A stretch of DNA of 64,000 nt from contig CM046293.1 of the NCBI GenBank assembly GCA_025267735.1, positions 9,758,560 through 9,822,559 on the forward strand. The letters run 5' to 3'. Position numbers and translations under genes: made by a program. This document shows positions 11,921 to 23,445 of this stretch, one piece after another. A model generated the notes under the pieces. It saw only the letters and a program-made list of their open reading frames with translations. It did no database searches and was not told where the DNA came from. Origin of the DNA: Mactra quadrangularis. Taxonomy: Eukaryota > Mollusca > Bivalvia > Venerida > Mactridae. Numbering within the stretch: position 1 is the first letter of the stretch; each line of letters starts with the position of its first letter.

Positions 11921-12705
11921 CTTTTGACAAATGTTCCTGGAGATCGTTCTATGAATTTACTACAAAAAGCTTAGCATTGATTACGTACAATTTATTAAAA
12001 TCAAATATTTTATTGATAATTAAGTGTAATTAATTTAAATTAAGTAAACAAGTAAATTAAATAACATAAAGGTATAATTAGTGTCATGAAAAATCGGGTT
12101 TATATTTGTATAACTGAATTTTAACACATATTGAACATATGTTGACAAAGACAAATTCCTGCATAAACCAATTACATAAGTTATGTAGAAAAACATAGAC
12201 ATCAGGCAATTTATTTCAAACATTTTATAGCAAATCAAATTGCAATTTGGTTCAATATTGTTTGAGAATATGTTTTCAATCTGCAACACAGTCGTTGTGA
12301 TTCTCGATACACCTATATATAACAAATTGTCCGAGATTAATATACATGTAAAGATAATGATTCCAAAGAACAGAGACTTCAACAGTCCCTATACTTGAAC
12401 CCATGTATAGTAATTAAGACCCCATGGTGGTCATATTAATTGTTACAGCTAAGTTGAGCTATTTTTTATTCATTTTTAACTATTGTACTAGACAAAGTTA
12501 AGCGTTTTAAAACTCTCGATTTACGCACATGATTTCATTAGAGTACATCTGAACATTTTTAGACATGCTATCTTTTTTTAAACTCTTTGAAATTGCACCG
12601 AAATGCCAATTTGCTGTCTTTGAATAACTGTTTTCAATAAAATGCATTGTATCGTCTCAACCTTATTTACATACGAAAACTATAGCTCTTGAATTCCCAA
12701 TAAAC

Positions 12706-13229
12706 AAAGAAACACCAGACTACATGTAACAATGCTTACGACATATATATATAGGTCTGTATCTTACAGATATCAATTTTGTATCGTTTATCAATAGCAC
12801 GTTTCATTAGATAGGTTGCTCTCTACCACCAAGCTGTCTACGGCGTATAAAAAATAATATCGGAAAACTGATTTGATGTTTCATATTTATAAACATCCTC
12901 TCACAAAAGCGACTGATACGCATTTAGCTCTTATATGAGACGACATTTACGATAATAGCACCATTATTTCAATCAGTAAGTGACCTGAGAATCACGTGAT
13001 TGTCTAGAATATTTGTTACAAGACTATACATACTGCCAACATTCCCACAACTTCAATCATATAAATCATTTAACATATGCAGTTATTCGCATTATTTTAA
13101 CAAACAATGATAAAAGCTGAGTAATGTTTGTTGAAATTGGCACCGTGTCTGTATAGTTGTTAAACCGGAAAACATGACTACCTTCATACAATAGTTTCTA
13201 TTATTATATTACTATTTACCTCACATTGT
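12706..13229 (+). other. Conserved non-coding island, U1 copy
   Basis: Across U1-U4 this stretch is nearly unchanged while sequence on both sides drifts. From the TACTGCCAACATTCCCACAA segment (13029) to 13229 I count only a handful of differences between U1 and U4. It contains a TCACGTGA palindrome (12992-12999), the core of an E-box for bHLH factors in animals. It also has an inverted repeat at 13095-13106/13125-13136 that is perfect in U2 and U4 and has one T:G pair in U1. Neither strand has a long ORF. Part of it is recognisable in the decayed copy at 6060-6400. It could be a promoter or enhancer, a non-coding RNA gene, or simply a conversion-homogenised tract. Confidence 0.6.
12992..12999. 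promoter_or_regulatory. Invariant TCACGTGA E-box palindrome
   Basis: The same palindrome is present at 23208-23215 (U2), 33992-33999 (U3) and 44523-44530 (U4), although the bases just upstream vary (GAGAA in U1 against TAGAG in the others). CACGTG is the canonical E-box bound by bHLH-type factors. Function here is inferred only from invariance in four copies. Confidence 0.35.
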
Positions 13230-15704
13230 TAAACTATGTAGTATTGTATACTTAGCTATTTAAAACTTGTATTATGAGTACATACGCTAAAAGTATAGCA
13301 ATTGCTTTAGTATGCATTACGGCGCTTCTATTAAATCATGCTGGTATGAAATACATAAACATGGCAATTTTACTTTTTTATAGATTTGTTTTCATGTCAT
13401 TCCAATCAAATTATCAAATTTAAGAAAACAATTAAATTTTCAAATTTTACTTTAACAACCATTATTCGTAAAAATCACCAAACAAAGTGAATTTGCTGAT
13501 ACGATAAATATAGCAAGCGAAGTTAGTGTTAGCGAACTGTATGTGCTAGAATAGTTATACTTAACCACGAAGGTAGTTTCTCAAGTGACAATTATTTTGA
13601 AATATTACTGCATTTGTTTGATGAAATTGCGTTATACTTTAAATTAAGCATTTTTGATCGAAAATATAAAACAGTATTATTATCGTACTTTCAAAATTTT
13701 TGATATTGTTGATGCAGACATGTATGGTCATAACTCTGAAAACCAGAACTATAAATGTATATAAAAGTTTAAAACGTTATCGTGTAAACTCTTTTTTCCA
13801 GTATGGAATATTTGCCATTTGAATACATTGTGTATTTGAAATAATGATTTCTCTTTAATCTAGAACAATAACAAAAAATTGACAGCGGATATTTATCTTA
13901 TAAACTAGGGTAGTTTGTCATATTTTAATGTAATGATGTCTCCTGTTAATAGCACAAGTTGAATGTCCTTTCAAAACCAATAATTCCAGACTATTTATAA
14001 ATCTAACAATGAAGTATCATAAAATATAACACGATATAAGTATGTCTGAGTTAATACATCTACAGTTATTCTAAGCTACCAGATATGATAATTATTGATA
14101 AACGAGAATACACATAAGTTAGTTTAAAAAGACGCACATACATATATATTCAAATCATAATTTAATATAAATACCATGCAAGTAAGAAGTAAGTTAAAGG
14201 TGTTACCTATTCTTCAAACGTATATATCTACAAACTATTTACATGAACGCTAGATAACATTTTACAACCATTTTTTGTATTCTTACTCCCTTTTACAGCA
14301 TTTGCTTTATGGTGCTACCAATTGTAATATTACATGAATTGGCACAGTATGTTTTTGTGATTAAATAATGATGCATTTAGCAAGACATAAACCACATTTT
14401 CATTATATCCGGGATGTACGACTACTGACATCAGATGAAATACCATAAACCAATTTCTGCAATTTCATGTATGCATATTTCCCGCGATGAATAAACGAAG
14501 AGCACGCAGTATGCTACAGTTTATAAATTCCTCACAAGTTTGTGTTCACATAAAGTATGCTTCGGATAATTGTACTTATTTATTGTAAAATGCAAACGAA
14601 TGCGGAAATGATTAAATTTATTCTCAATATCTAAACATATTTACCATTGTAATCATTCACCAAATTATTACGGTATTAGTATGGCATACATCTTTGTTGT
14701 GCAAAACTATAAAACATGACAAATAAAAAGGTTGTATAAAGATGCCATAATAAGCCAAATGAAACCCATTTATATTATTTCAATTATGTTTAACATTTAA
14801 AGTTGTTAGATTCCTTAAAGATTCATTTCTACACTAGTTCCCATTTAAATATTTAATACACGAAGCATCTAAGAAATTTGGACATTTAATTGTAATAAAA
14901 AATTATCATTTATCAATAAAACTAATGAGAATAGCTACAAACCTAGATAAAGTGCGATAAAAGTTAAGTGGTGATGCTAACAAAAACAGTTCATTGTACG
15001 AGATATCGCACGATTACTCGACTTTTGTTGTAGTAGATAATATATAATAACGAGAATGCATTATAATTTATAAAGATCCTATTATACAAATGTCAAAGGC
15101 GCTTAAGTATATCATTGAAGTCTATATCCAAGACCTGTTACTGACTCTACATTTGCAAAACATGTTAAAACATGCATGTTACCTGTACACATATTTTAGT
15201 TATACAATCACTACGCAACTTCCAAATTTAAGTCAAACAATGATCATTTTCGTTGTTATAGTTTATTCTTCTATCTACCGTATCAAACTAATGAGTAAAG
15301 TTTTATAACGTTTGTATAAAGATATAAATGCTTTATAGCAAGACAATATGGCAACAGTGTCTAAAACTATTTTCAAACTTATGAGATGGGCAATTGCTAG
15401 AAATTATACATGACCGTGGTATCGTTATGGCTAAATGTTTCTTCATTTTAATGAAGATTGCATAATAAAAGACAAATGTCTTGTATGAATCAATGGTTTT
15501 GATACTTCTTTTTGTATTTCATCATTTTCTTTTAGTTCAAGTACGTAGTAATTGGGAAACACGTTACAAAATTGTTATGAATGTGTAGTTAACTTTTTTA
15601 TGTTATCCCGAGGGCGGGGAAACTGTAACTAGTCGTAATAGTCATGTAATCAAACAATTAACATTATTACCTCACGTACTTAACTCTTCTTTACGATGAA
15701 TTAA

Positions 15705-15727
15705 TTGATTGATTGATTGATTGATTG
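15705..15727. repeat. (TTGA)n microsatellite, about 5.75 copies
   Basis: A run of TTGA/ATTG units is present in U1. The equivalent sites in U2 (about 25806), U3 (about 36275) and U4 (about 46845) keep only one to two units, so the tract expanded in U1 or shrank in the others. Confidence 0.85.
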
Positions 15728-16305
15728 TCAAAGCATTGGTTGTCTCAGAACAGTTCCTTTATGTCACATTTCAAACAAAAATACACACACACATGTAAAC
15801 CACCTTGTTACAAACGTTAAAGAGAAAAATTTAAATACATTATGGTAATAAAACATCACAGTTCAACGTTTAAATAGGACATAAAAACAATGTTTTCTAT
15901 AAAGTAGATGATAATGTTTTGATATTGTATTTCCATAATATTATGTTTGAGGGAAATAACCGAAATCTAAAAACAAACTAGCAAATAAGCAAAACACATA
16001 AATTAGAATTAACATTAATTAATAGAAACAGTACACAACGTACTTTTTTGCATATTTTGACACTGACCTTACTAGAATAATCCTCGTTTTAGAGTAATGG
16101 GCTTTAACTTTGTAGTGTTAACCATAACACATACATGTATATATGTAGTTTTATTGTGCTTACTTTAAATATATTTGTACGCTTTGTAAAAATGTAATGT
16201 CATTATTTTATGTGTGTATGTTGAAGACTGACAGGTTGCTTTTGAGCAAAGTTTAAACAGTGTTGCTATATGTGTTAATTTTGAAATAAACTTAAATATC
16301 TATCA

Positions 16306-16500
16306 ATGTTTAACGCCGTAGCCACCAGTGTAAATTTAATTTTAAAGTGGTCATCAACCTTCTCCCCGGTCCTGGAACAGCTGGATCTCTTGATTGCATT
16401 TAACAAGTCACTCCCTTCATCGACTGACAACTGCCTATGTTATTTAAAATCAGTGGAAGAATGACCATATAAATTAGTTTATTACAAAATATACTGCATT
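16306..16500 (-). mobile_element. Possible SINE/LINE 3' tail remnant in U1
   Basis: On the minus strand the segment ends with GGTGGCTACGGCGTTAAAC, preceded by GACCACTTTAAAATTAAATTT and a GC-raised stretch containing CCAGCTGTTCCAGGACCGGG. A terminal TACGGCGTTAA-type tail also closes the SINE at 61536-61824 (GATACGGCGTTAAC before poly-A). U2, U3 and U4 keep only about 20 bp of it (26357, 36818, 47404), so they share a deletion of the rest. I assign it as a retroposon 3' end with moderate doubt. Confidence 0.45.
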
Positions 16501-17972
16501 TTCCCCGTGCGTGAATCGAGACAGGTGTCTATCGAATGATAGCACTGTTCTTTTGATCGTGGCGAAAACATGCATTTTATTGTCCAATAATCAATCAAGT
16601 GCATATATATATACGAATCAATTATGTCTAAGGATAAACACAGGAACAGAGGCTACTGTTAAGATAGTAATGGATGCAACTGATGTTGAGTGATATTTAA
16701 TTTTCAATTTTAATAAAAACGATGTTTTTGGTAATTTATATACAATAAAATAGTGTTAACTTGAAGTTTATAATGTATGACATCTTTAAATTTACTAACG
16801 TTTGGCTGTATCACTAAATGACAAATATAGCACACAAGTGTATCGTTTGTAGTATTTGTTATGAAACTGTGTTTGTTCAAATGAATTTGTTGGTATGTAT
16901 TACTATAATTTAGGAAAAGGTGACATTCCAAGGAATTTGGTATGTTCTAAGATAATATATTCCATCAATTAATTGACTGTGCTAGCAAATTTAAATGAGT
17001 GACACAATGACAACAGCATGGCATGACGCTTACAATATACGGATGATCCAAAGTTGTAAATATTGGCATGTATTAAATGTTGCAATCAAATTGATTTATA
17101 AATAAATAATGTCAGTTTAAAAGTATATGAGTTTTAGGAGTTAGTTATTTTACTAGTGTACATTAGACGAATTCGCATTGCAACTAAATCAAGACTTTTA
17201 ATTTTACCAAATCTAGTAATTACCGATTTACATTTGGTTTTTCAACCGTGGAAAAAATACAAGACATAGTTGATAGTTAGTACCAGTATAATAATTCATT
17301 TTTGTCTTTCCATATAGAACAGTATTATGTTCACATTTAGAAGTATTCTACATTCTTACTAACTTTTCATATCATATATGGTGACCTTAAACCAGCAGAA
17401 TTTAGAAAATGAATTTACTATTTTAATTCACTTGCAGAGATGTGTTGTAAAATGCATTAATAGAAATACTGGTCAAAGTAATCCAAATCGCTGATTCTCT
17501 TGAAGGCCTTTTATCTTATCTCATCATCTTAGCCAGAACATGTAAAAGTTATCATTAGAACAATAAAGCGACTATTTAATCGTATCCACAGAAGTGAATA
17601 AACGCCTGTGGTAAAACACACGCGACGCTTTGTCGTTTGAAACAGCTAAATTATATTCAGGAAAATTATTTATTCATCACCTAATGATAATACATCGATA
17701 AATAAAAAGCAGTACTGATACTACCATACCATCAATTATCAATATAAAATCATTATAAAAGGCATTACTGAAATTCAAAATATTTTATCGAAAACATCAA
17801 TTTAAAGGAACAATGTATTTTACTAATTTACTTAAATCAACGTTATTCGAACATCTTACAACGTTGAAATGTCATTTCATACTGTGATTGCATTATGTGA
17901 TCTACTAATACAAACATATACGACTTCTAGAGTGTACAATCATATATCAGTTCTAATATTGAACAGTTACTT

Positions 17973-18110
17973 AAACAGTAGGTATCAATTTCGATAGACT
18001 GGAAATCTCAGCATGTTTTATTCTTTCCGGATAAGGCAAGTGCCAGCTGAGATCAGTGTAGCATTAGTTTGTCTTGAAGTTTGTGAAAGATACTTAAGTG
18101 AATTTACCAA
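17973..18110 (+). other. Conserved stem-loop block, U1 copy
   Basis: The block starts ACAGTAGGTATCAATTTCGA and is almost identical in all four units. It holds a perfect 8-bp stem ATCTCAGC (18005-18012) and GCTGAGAT (18046-18053) around a 33-nt loop. A diverged relative occurs outside the array at 53586-53720. Short reading frames exist on both strands but end within 20-30 codons and do not resemble known proteins. It may be a structured RNA or regulatory segment; the evidence is conservation plus the stem only. Confidence 0.45.
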
Positions 18111-19701
18111 CAGGCTTTTATATAAGTGAATTATTTGAATTATATCCTATGTTTAGCATATTGTATCAGATACATAGCAACTATACAGACAATTTAAATT
18201 CATTCTAAAGTTTTATTGTGCTTTTCCGCAATTACCAAGTGTTGCAAAATATGTGTTTGCAAACATGATAATTTCGAGTAGAATTTAAAGCATCTATCTT
18301 ACTAATTAAATACAAGTTGATATATATCTAGTAACACAGTGTATTACTTATAAAGTGCAAATTGAATATAATTGACGCATACACTACAAATTAAATTGAT
18401 TGAGTGTAAATATATAATGTACTTATGTAATATAAGTTTAAATAACCAAACTTGTTAGTATTTGGGTAATAATTTTACATCATAACCACTAGTCAGAAAC
18501 GATACATTCATTTATGTCCATTCTGATCAGTAGTACGCTGATACAAGAACACAGCTATTTAGACCATCAATTAAACATTGACATACTCGTAGTGGATCAA
18601 AATTAAATACCGTATTTATATCACATCTAGTAAGGAGGTTATTTCAATCTAGGAAACACTTAAATAGTACGTTAAAATAATATTACAATACATCTCCAAA
18701 CCGGTGGTCAAGTCCAAAGCTCGCCAAGTAAGGCAGGTTCTACTGTATATTTGAAAGGTACATCAAAGCATTACAACATGCATTAATAAAAGTTAAAACT
18801 TGTTTCGTACTATGCTGGCATAAAATATAAATATAGCGTTATACTTTGTACAATATTGCAGCTTAGGTTTCGACTTATCAATATCAGTGCTTCAAATACG
18901 TTTACACAGTAGACTCATTATCACTCCAAAAACCTATGCTTTAAAGTGTTTGTTGTAAAACTCGTTTGATAACTTAGCTAGAAACACACACGCGAGGCAT
19001 TGTCATATAAAATAGCTTAGTTTTATCAAGAAGAGACATTTGAATCATCTTTAATAAAATATTTAACCACAAACAATTGTAATGTCTGAATATTTTCTTG
19101 AACCAATAAAATGGTCTTTATGTTAAGACATTGAACTATCATTAAAAACAATAATGTTGGACACAATGGCAATTACAAAGTGACTTTAACAGGTGTTATT
19201 TGAAAACTTAAAAAAGTAAATGTGTCTGCTTATAAACTAACAGGTGATGTTGACCAAAGTTGCATTATGTAATGTATCCGTATCATCAAGAAGGATTTGA
19301 ACGGAGGATAACTCATTGTCTGTCTCGGCAAGTATCGATAACGCACGGACAAACATTGAATATAGAATACAATGTTTATGCCTAAGGCTTAGTTAGTACG
19401 TACGAATTTAGACTGAAATATGTAATATTTAACTGGGCTTATTTCTTTTTTAATATTCGAGGTACGTTGATTGTACAAATATTATCTTCCGCTAAAAGTG
19501 CAAAAAGTAGTCATATTTTAGAAAATGTGTCTTTACACAGCTAAATTAATAACATATCAATTCAAAGTTCAATTCATTTCTAACAAACACTATCTTATTT
19601 TGTATTTTTATTTTCATATATCATAGAATACTTGTGACTTTAAATAATTGATTTAAGAAGCCGAAACTGTTGATGTGTATTTTCCATTTGGTAAGACTAT
19701 T

Positions 19702-19879
19702 GACAATGAGAACGGGTGTTAAACACAAAACATACTTTATGTTCATAATCTTAATTTTAACTTTTTATCAAGGAGATTTATGAACAAAATTGATCATCAG
19801 ATAAACCAAGTCTAAGACTATGCTCTCTAACATTGATGTAGATGAATTTAAACGATGGTGCACAATCATAAACACGTTT
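19702..19879 (+). repeat. Gene-conversion tract shared with U3
   Basis: These 178 bp are identical letter for letter to 40013-40190 in U3. The same segment in U2 (about 30551-30723) and U4 (about 50328-50509) differs at more than ten positions plus indels. The flanks of the U1 and U3 copies differ again at roughly 5-20 percent of positions. This patchy identity is the signature of recent conversion or unequal exchange between non-adjacent units. Confidence 0.8.
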
Positions 19880-21262
19880 AGGGATAAAAAGAACTAAAAA
19901 CTTATACATAGGCGTTTACTTTACTAAAAACTTGTTTTATGTTAGCTTTTGAGAAATTATGGACATCCCATTAATTACGAAGCTAATAACTAGTAAAAAA
20001 TTTAACAACAATAGCACTTGTTTGATGTATGATGCACTTTTTAAAAAGTTCCAGATAGTATGTAAGACATGTCATTTAAAAAACAAATGCATTGAATATA
20101 GAATGCTTATTCTCATAAGAAAAAATAGGATGCGTAGTCGTTAATTTGGTCTGAAATCACAATTGTATTTTACAAAAATACACATTGATATGATGCAGGC
20201 GTATTTCCGTATCATCTCCACTTTGAATGACATATAATTGTTTAAATTTCCTAGCATTACAATTTACCATTCTACTCTAAATATATACATTAATGTGCCA
20301 TGTTTTTCAATAGTTTTCAAAAACACAAAAACACAACGTTTTTGTTTTTTGTTTAAAGTAAAAATAAACTGTTGTGATGGCTATCAAAACTTGTTTAAGA
20401 AGCATGAACAAGATATGGTTAACACTTCACTTTTTTGTCATATGAATGACACAATATGTGTAAAATGAAAAACGCATCATTCAAACGATATCTCCTCACA
20501 ATTAAGGACCTAAAATTTCCAATATAAATGTTTTGCACAATTAGGATTGGTGTTGTGAATGTTATCGTTATTTGTAATCCACTCAAAATAGTGCATTGGC
20601 ATAAGTATTTAGGTTACAATAACACCACCTCTAAAAGTTCTGAATACATGTTCAGTTGATAATAAAATTCACATTTCAGCTAGATGATATAATAGGATAT
20701 CATACATATCAAAAATCAAATGTTTAAGTTTCTCTTTACATGTAGCTATTAACATAACTTTTAAACCTTTATGTCACATGTGACATGTACTGAATACTAT
20801 TTATATGGACAAACCATACATTATACATTATATCATGAGGTTAAAAAATGTTGGAGTAAAACATTTAATAACAAGCACATTTCCACCTATTGTAAAATTC
20901 CATATCATTCTGAATTGATCGACAGAAAACGAATGTGTTATATATAAGACTCCAGTACTGTATATTGTATAGAAATACTCAACATTAAAGTTCGTTTTTC
21001 GTGTAGATTCTATTTTCAATTTAAATCAACAAAATAAATACTGATGATATACGTTTATTACAAATGAGATATTTTATCCTATTTATAATTATAAATTTAC
21101 GACGTATCTGTTAGTCTGCATGATGCAGATAAGAATTGTTTTTATAGTTTATCAATAGTCTGTTTTATTTGATAACTTGATATCAATATCGTATGCAGAA
21201 AATCCAACGTTATATGGGCTTACAGAACATGATATAACATTAGAAACGTATAGAGCTTATCA

Positions 21263-21441
21263 AGGGCTGAACAAACACTGTTGTAATTATCTTTTGTTCC
21301 ACCACACAGGTACCGCAGTATTCTATACAATGCTCTCAGATAGGCAGACATGTTAAATTTGCATAATTTGAATATTATGCAAAGGTGAACGGAAACTTTT
21401 TTTTCAAATTGAGTTATGATATAGTGTTTTTTTTCAGCCCT
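21263..21441. mobile_element. Ancestral MITE carried in every unit (U1 copy)
   Basis: The segment starts AGGGCTGAACAAACACTGT and ends with the inverted form AGGGCTGAAAAAAAACACTAT read on the other strand, giving imperfect terminal inverted repeats of about 18-20 bp. Inside is a perfect hairpin TTTGCATAAT (21358-21367) and ATTATGCAAA (21374-21383). Equivalent copies are at 32062-32242, 42538-42643 (internally deleted) and 52491-52561 (further deleted), so it entered the ancestral unit before amplification. No target-site duplication can be tested because no empty site is present. Confidence 0.6.
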
Positions 21442-22929
21442 CGATATGTTTGTTAAAGATTCATGGAACACGTTCAAATGTAGCGTTAAGAATAAAAATT
21501 TAATGGTCTTTCATAGCAAGTATTTGAGTATTTAAACTTAAATAAAAAAATAAAATAAAAATATTAAACAGCTCAAAAATGTTTGATATGTTATGCTATG
21601 CATAGGCCATATAGCTTCCCAATCAAATGAACCACAAACATTGATTAGAGGGTATTTTATTCAATTATCACTTACGGAGATTGCCTTGAAAATGACGTAA
21701 ACTGTACTTCGTCGATATTATTGAAAAAAAATTATCATACAAATAAATTGAAATATACAAAGGAAAACAAACTTAGACAACGTCATTGTCATTCAAATTA
21801 CTTTATTTTTCCCTTGAACAAGTGTAATTTCTCTGGATGTCTTTTACAATTCATTTTCCGATGCTGTTCTAGAATATCACTAAGAAAAACTTTGCATTAA
21901 TTTCAAGTTCCATGTCATTTATGAAATGCCCTGATGCATTTTACAATTTCTAAAATGATTTAAAATTGAAAATGAAAATAAGAGAAAATCTATGCAGTTT
22001 TGGAGTGACACAATTTGAATATCTTGGAAAATAAATGAAATAAATGTATTAATGTATATTCTTCTTGTGAAAGAAGTTATACGATTTTGTACGAATTACA
22101 AAATGTTCCTGAAGGTCGTTTTATGAATTTACTACAAAGAATAAAGCTTTTTATTGTTTACGTACGATTTTTAAAAATGAAATATTTTTATTGACAATAA
22201 CATGTCATTGACTTAGAAAAAGTAACCATTGTGTTATAATGAGTTACATGATAAAAGTGGTTTATACTCGTTGAACTGAATTTCAACACATTTAATAATA
22301 TGATGACAAAGACAAATTCCTGCATACACCCATGATGATAGTTTGTCAAACATATAAGTAATACTTGCTTGTACTGACATTAAATGTACAACGTTCACCC
22401 CGGCAGTTTTTTAATTGTCTAATCATATTTTATATACGAACAATTTTGGTTTGACGTTTATAAAACTTCTAGATTATTTTTTACAAATATGTATCAACAT
22501 TGTGACATAAGACACATTAGTTGTTGTTTGTTTTTTATATTGAACAATAGTGTAAATTAGTCGATACACCTATATATAACAAATTACCCGTATAAATATA
22601 TGTAAAGGGACTGATTCTAAAGAACAGTGTCTTTAGACAATTGCTATACTGGGACCCATGTATAATAATTAAGCACAAATGGTGGTCATATTAATTGGCC
22701 ATATAAATTAATATATTCTTTATTCATTTCTAATAATAAGACTAGAAGAAATTATGAAAATTCAGAACTCTAAATTTAAACACTTGATAATCATTTCATT
22801 AGAGTATATCTGAGCCTTTTTAGGTTTGCTATATTTGAAAGTATTCTAATTGCACCGAAATGCATAATTGCGTCATTTGAATAACTGTGTTGAATAAAAT
22901 GCATTCTATCGTCTCAACCACATTTAAGC

Positions 22930-23445
22930 AAAGAAACACCAGACTACATGTAACAATGCTTACGACATATATATAGGTCTGTATCTTACAGATATCAATT
23001 TTGTATCGTTTATCAATTGCACGTTTCATTAGATAGGTTGCTCTCTACCACCAAGCTGTCTACGGCGTATCAAAAATAATATCGGAAAACTGATTTAGTG
23101 TCTTATAAACGTCTTCTCACAAATTCGACTGATACGCATTTAGCTCTTATATGAGACGACAATTACGATAATAGCACCATTATTTCAATCAGTACGTGAC
23201 CTTAGAGTCACGTGATTGTCTAGAATATTTGTTACAAGTCTATACATACTGCCAACATTCCCACAACTTCAATAATATAAATCATTTAACATATGCAGTT
23301 ATTCGCATTATTTCAACAAACAATGATAAAAGCTGAGTAATGTTTGTTGAAATTGGCACCGTGTCTGTATAGTTGTTAAACCGGAAAACATGACTACCTT
23401 CATACAATAGTTTCTATTATTATATTACTATTTACCTCACATTGT
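22930..23445 (+). other. Conserved non-coding island, U2 copy
   Basis: It is the equivalent of the U1 island and about 98 percent identical by eye over the last 250 bp. TCACGTGA lies at 23208-23215. The downstream inverted repeat TTTCAACAAACA...TGTTTGTTGAAA has a perfect 12-bp stem here. Confidence 0.6.

Larger units (their letters stand above)
8919..11928 (-). mobile_element. L1-like LINE fragment, truncated at both ends
   Basis: This block interrupts U1. The uninterrupted site in U2 (about 22094-22100) reads GAATTACAAAATGTTCC, and in U1 the block sits between GAATTAC and AAATGTTCC. Read on the minus strand it carries an ORF1-type protein (coiled coil plus RRM-like domain), a spacer of about 490 bp, and only the thumb and C-terminal part of ORF2. 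The endonuclease and most of the reverse transcriptase are missing. The ORF2 frame runs up to the left border with no 3' UTR or poly(A), and ORF1 has no start before the right border. No target-site duplication longer than 2 bp is visible. It therefore does not look like a normal target-primed insertion. Confidence 0.85.
8488..21675 (+). repeat. Tandem array unit 1 (U1)
   Basis: This is the first recognisable copy of the large tandem unit, phased on the landmark beginning AGATTGCCTT. Its order of landmarks repeats in U2-U4. They are the CTGGATGTCTTTTACAATTC segment (8654), the conserved island (12706-13229), the CCCGAG-GCGGGGAAACTGTAA segment (about 15610), the stem-loop block (about 17973-18110) and the AAGGAGATTTATGAACAAAA segment (about 19770). 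U1 is 13.2 kb because a 3.0 kb LINE-derived block lies at 8919-11928. It differs from the other copies more than U2-U4 differ from each other, including an unrelated stretch at about 13345-13830 and extra sequence at 16326-16540. No coding gene is seen. Confidence 0.9.
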
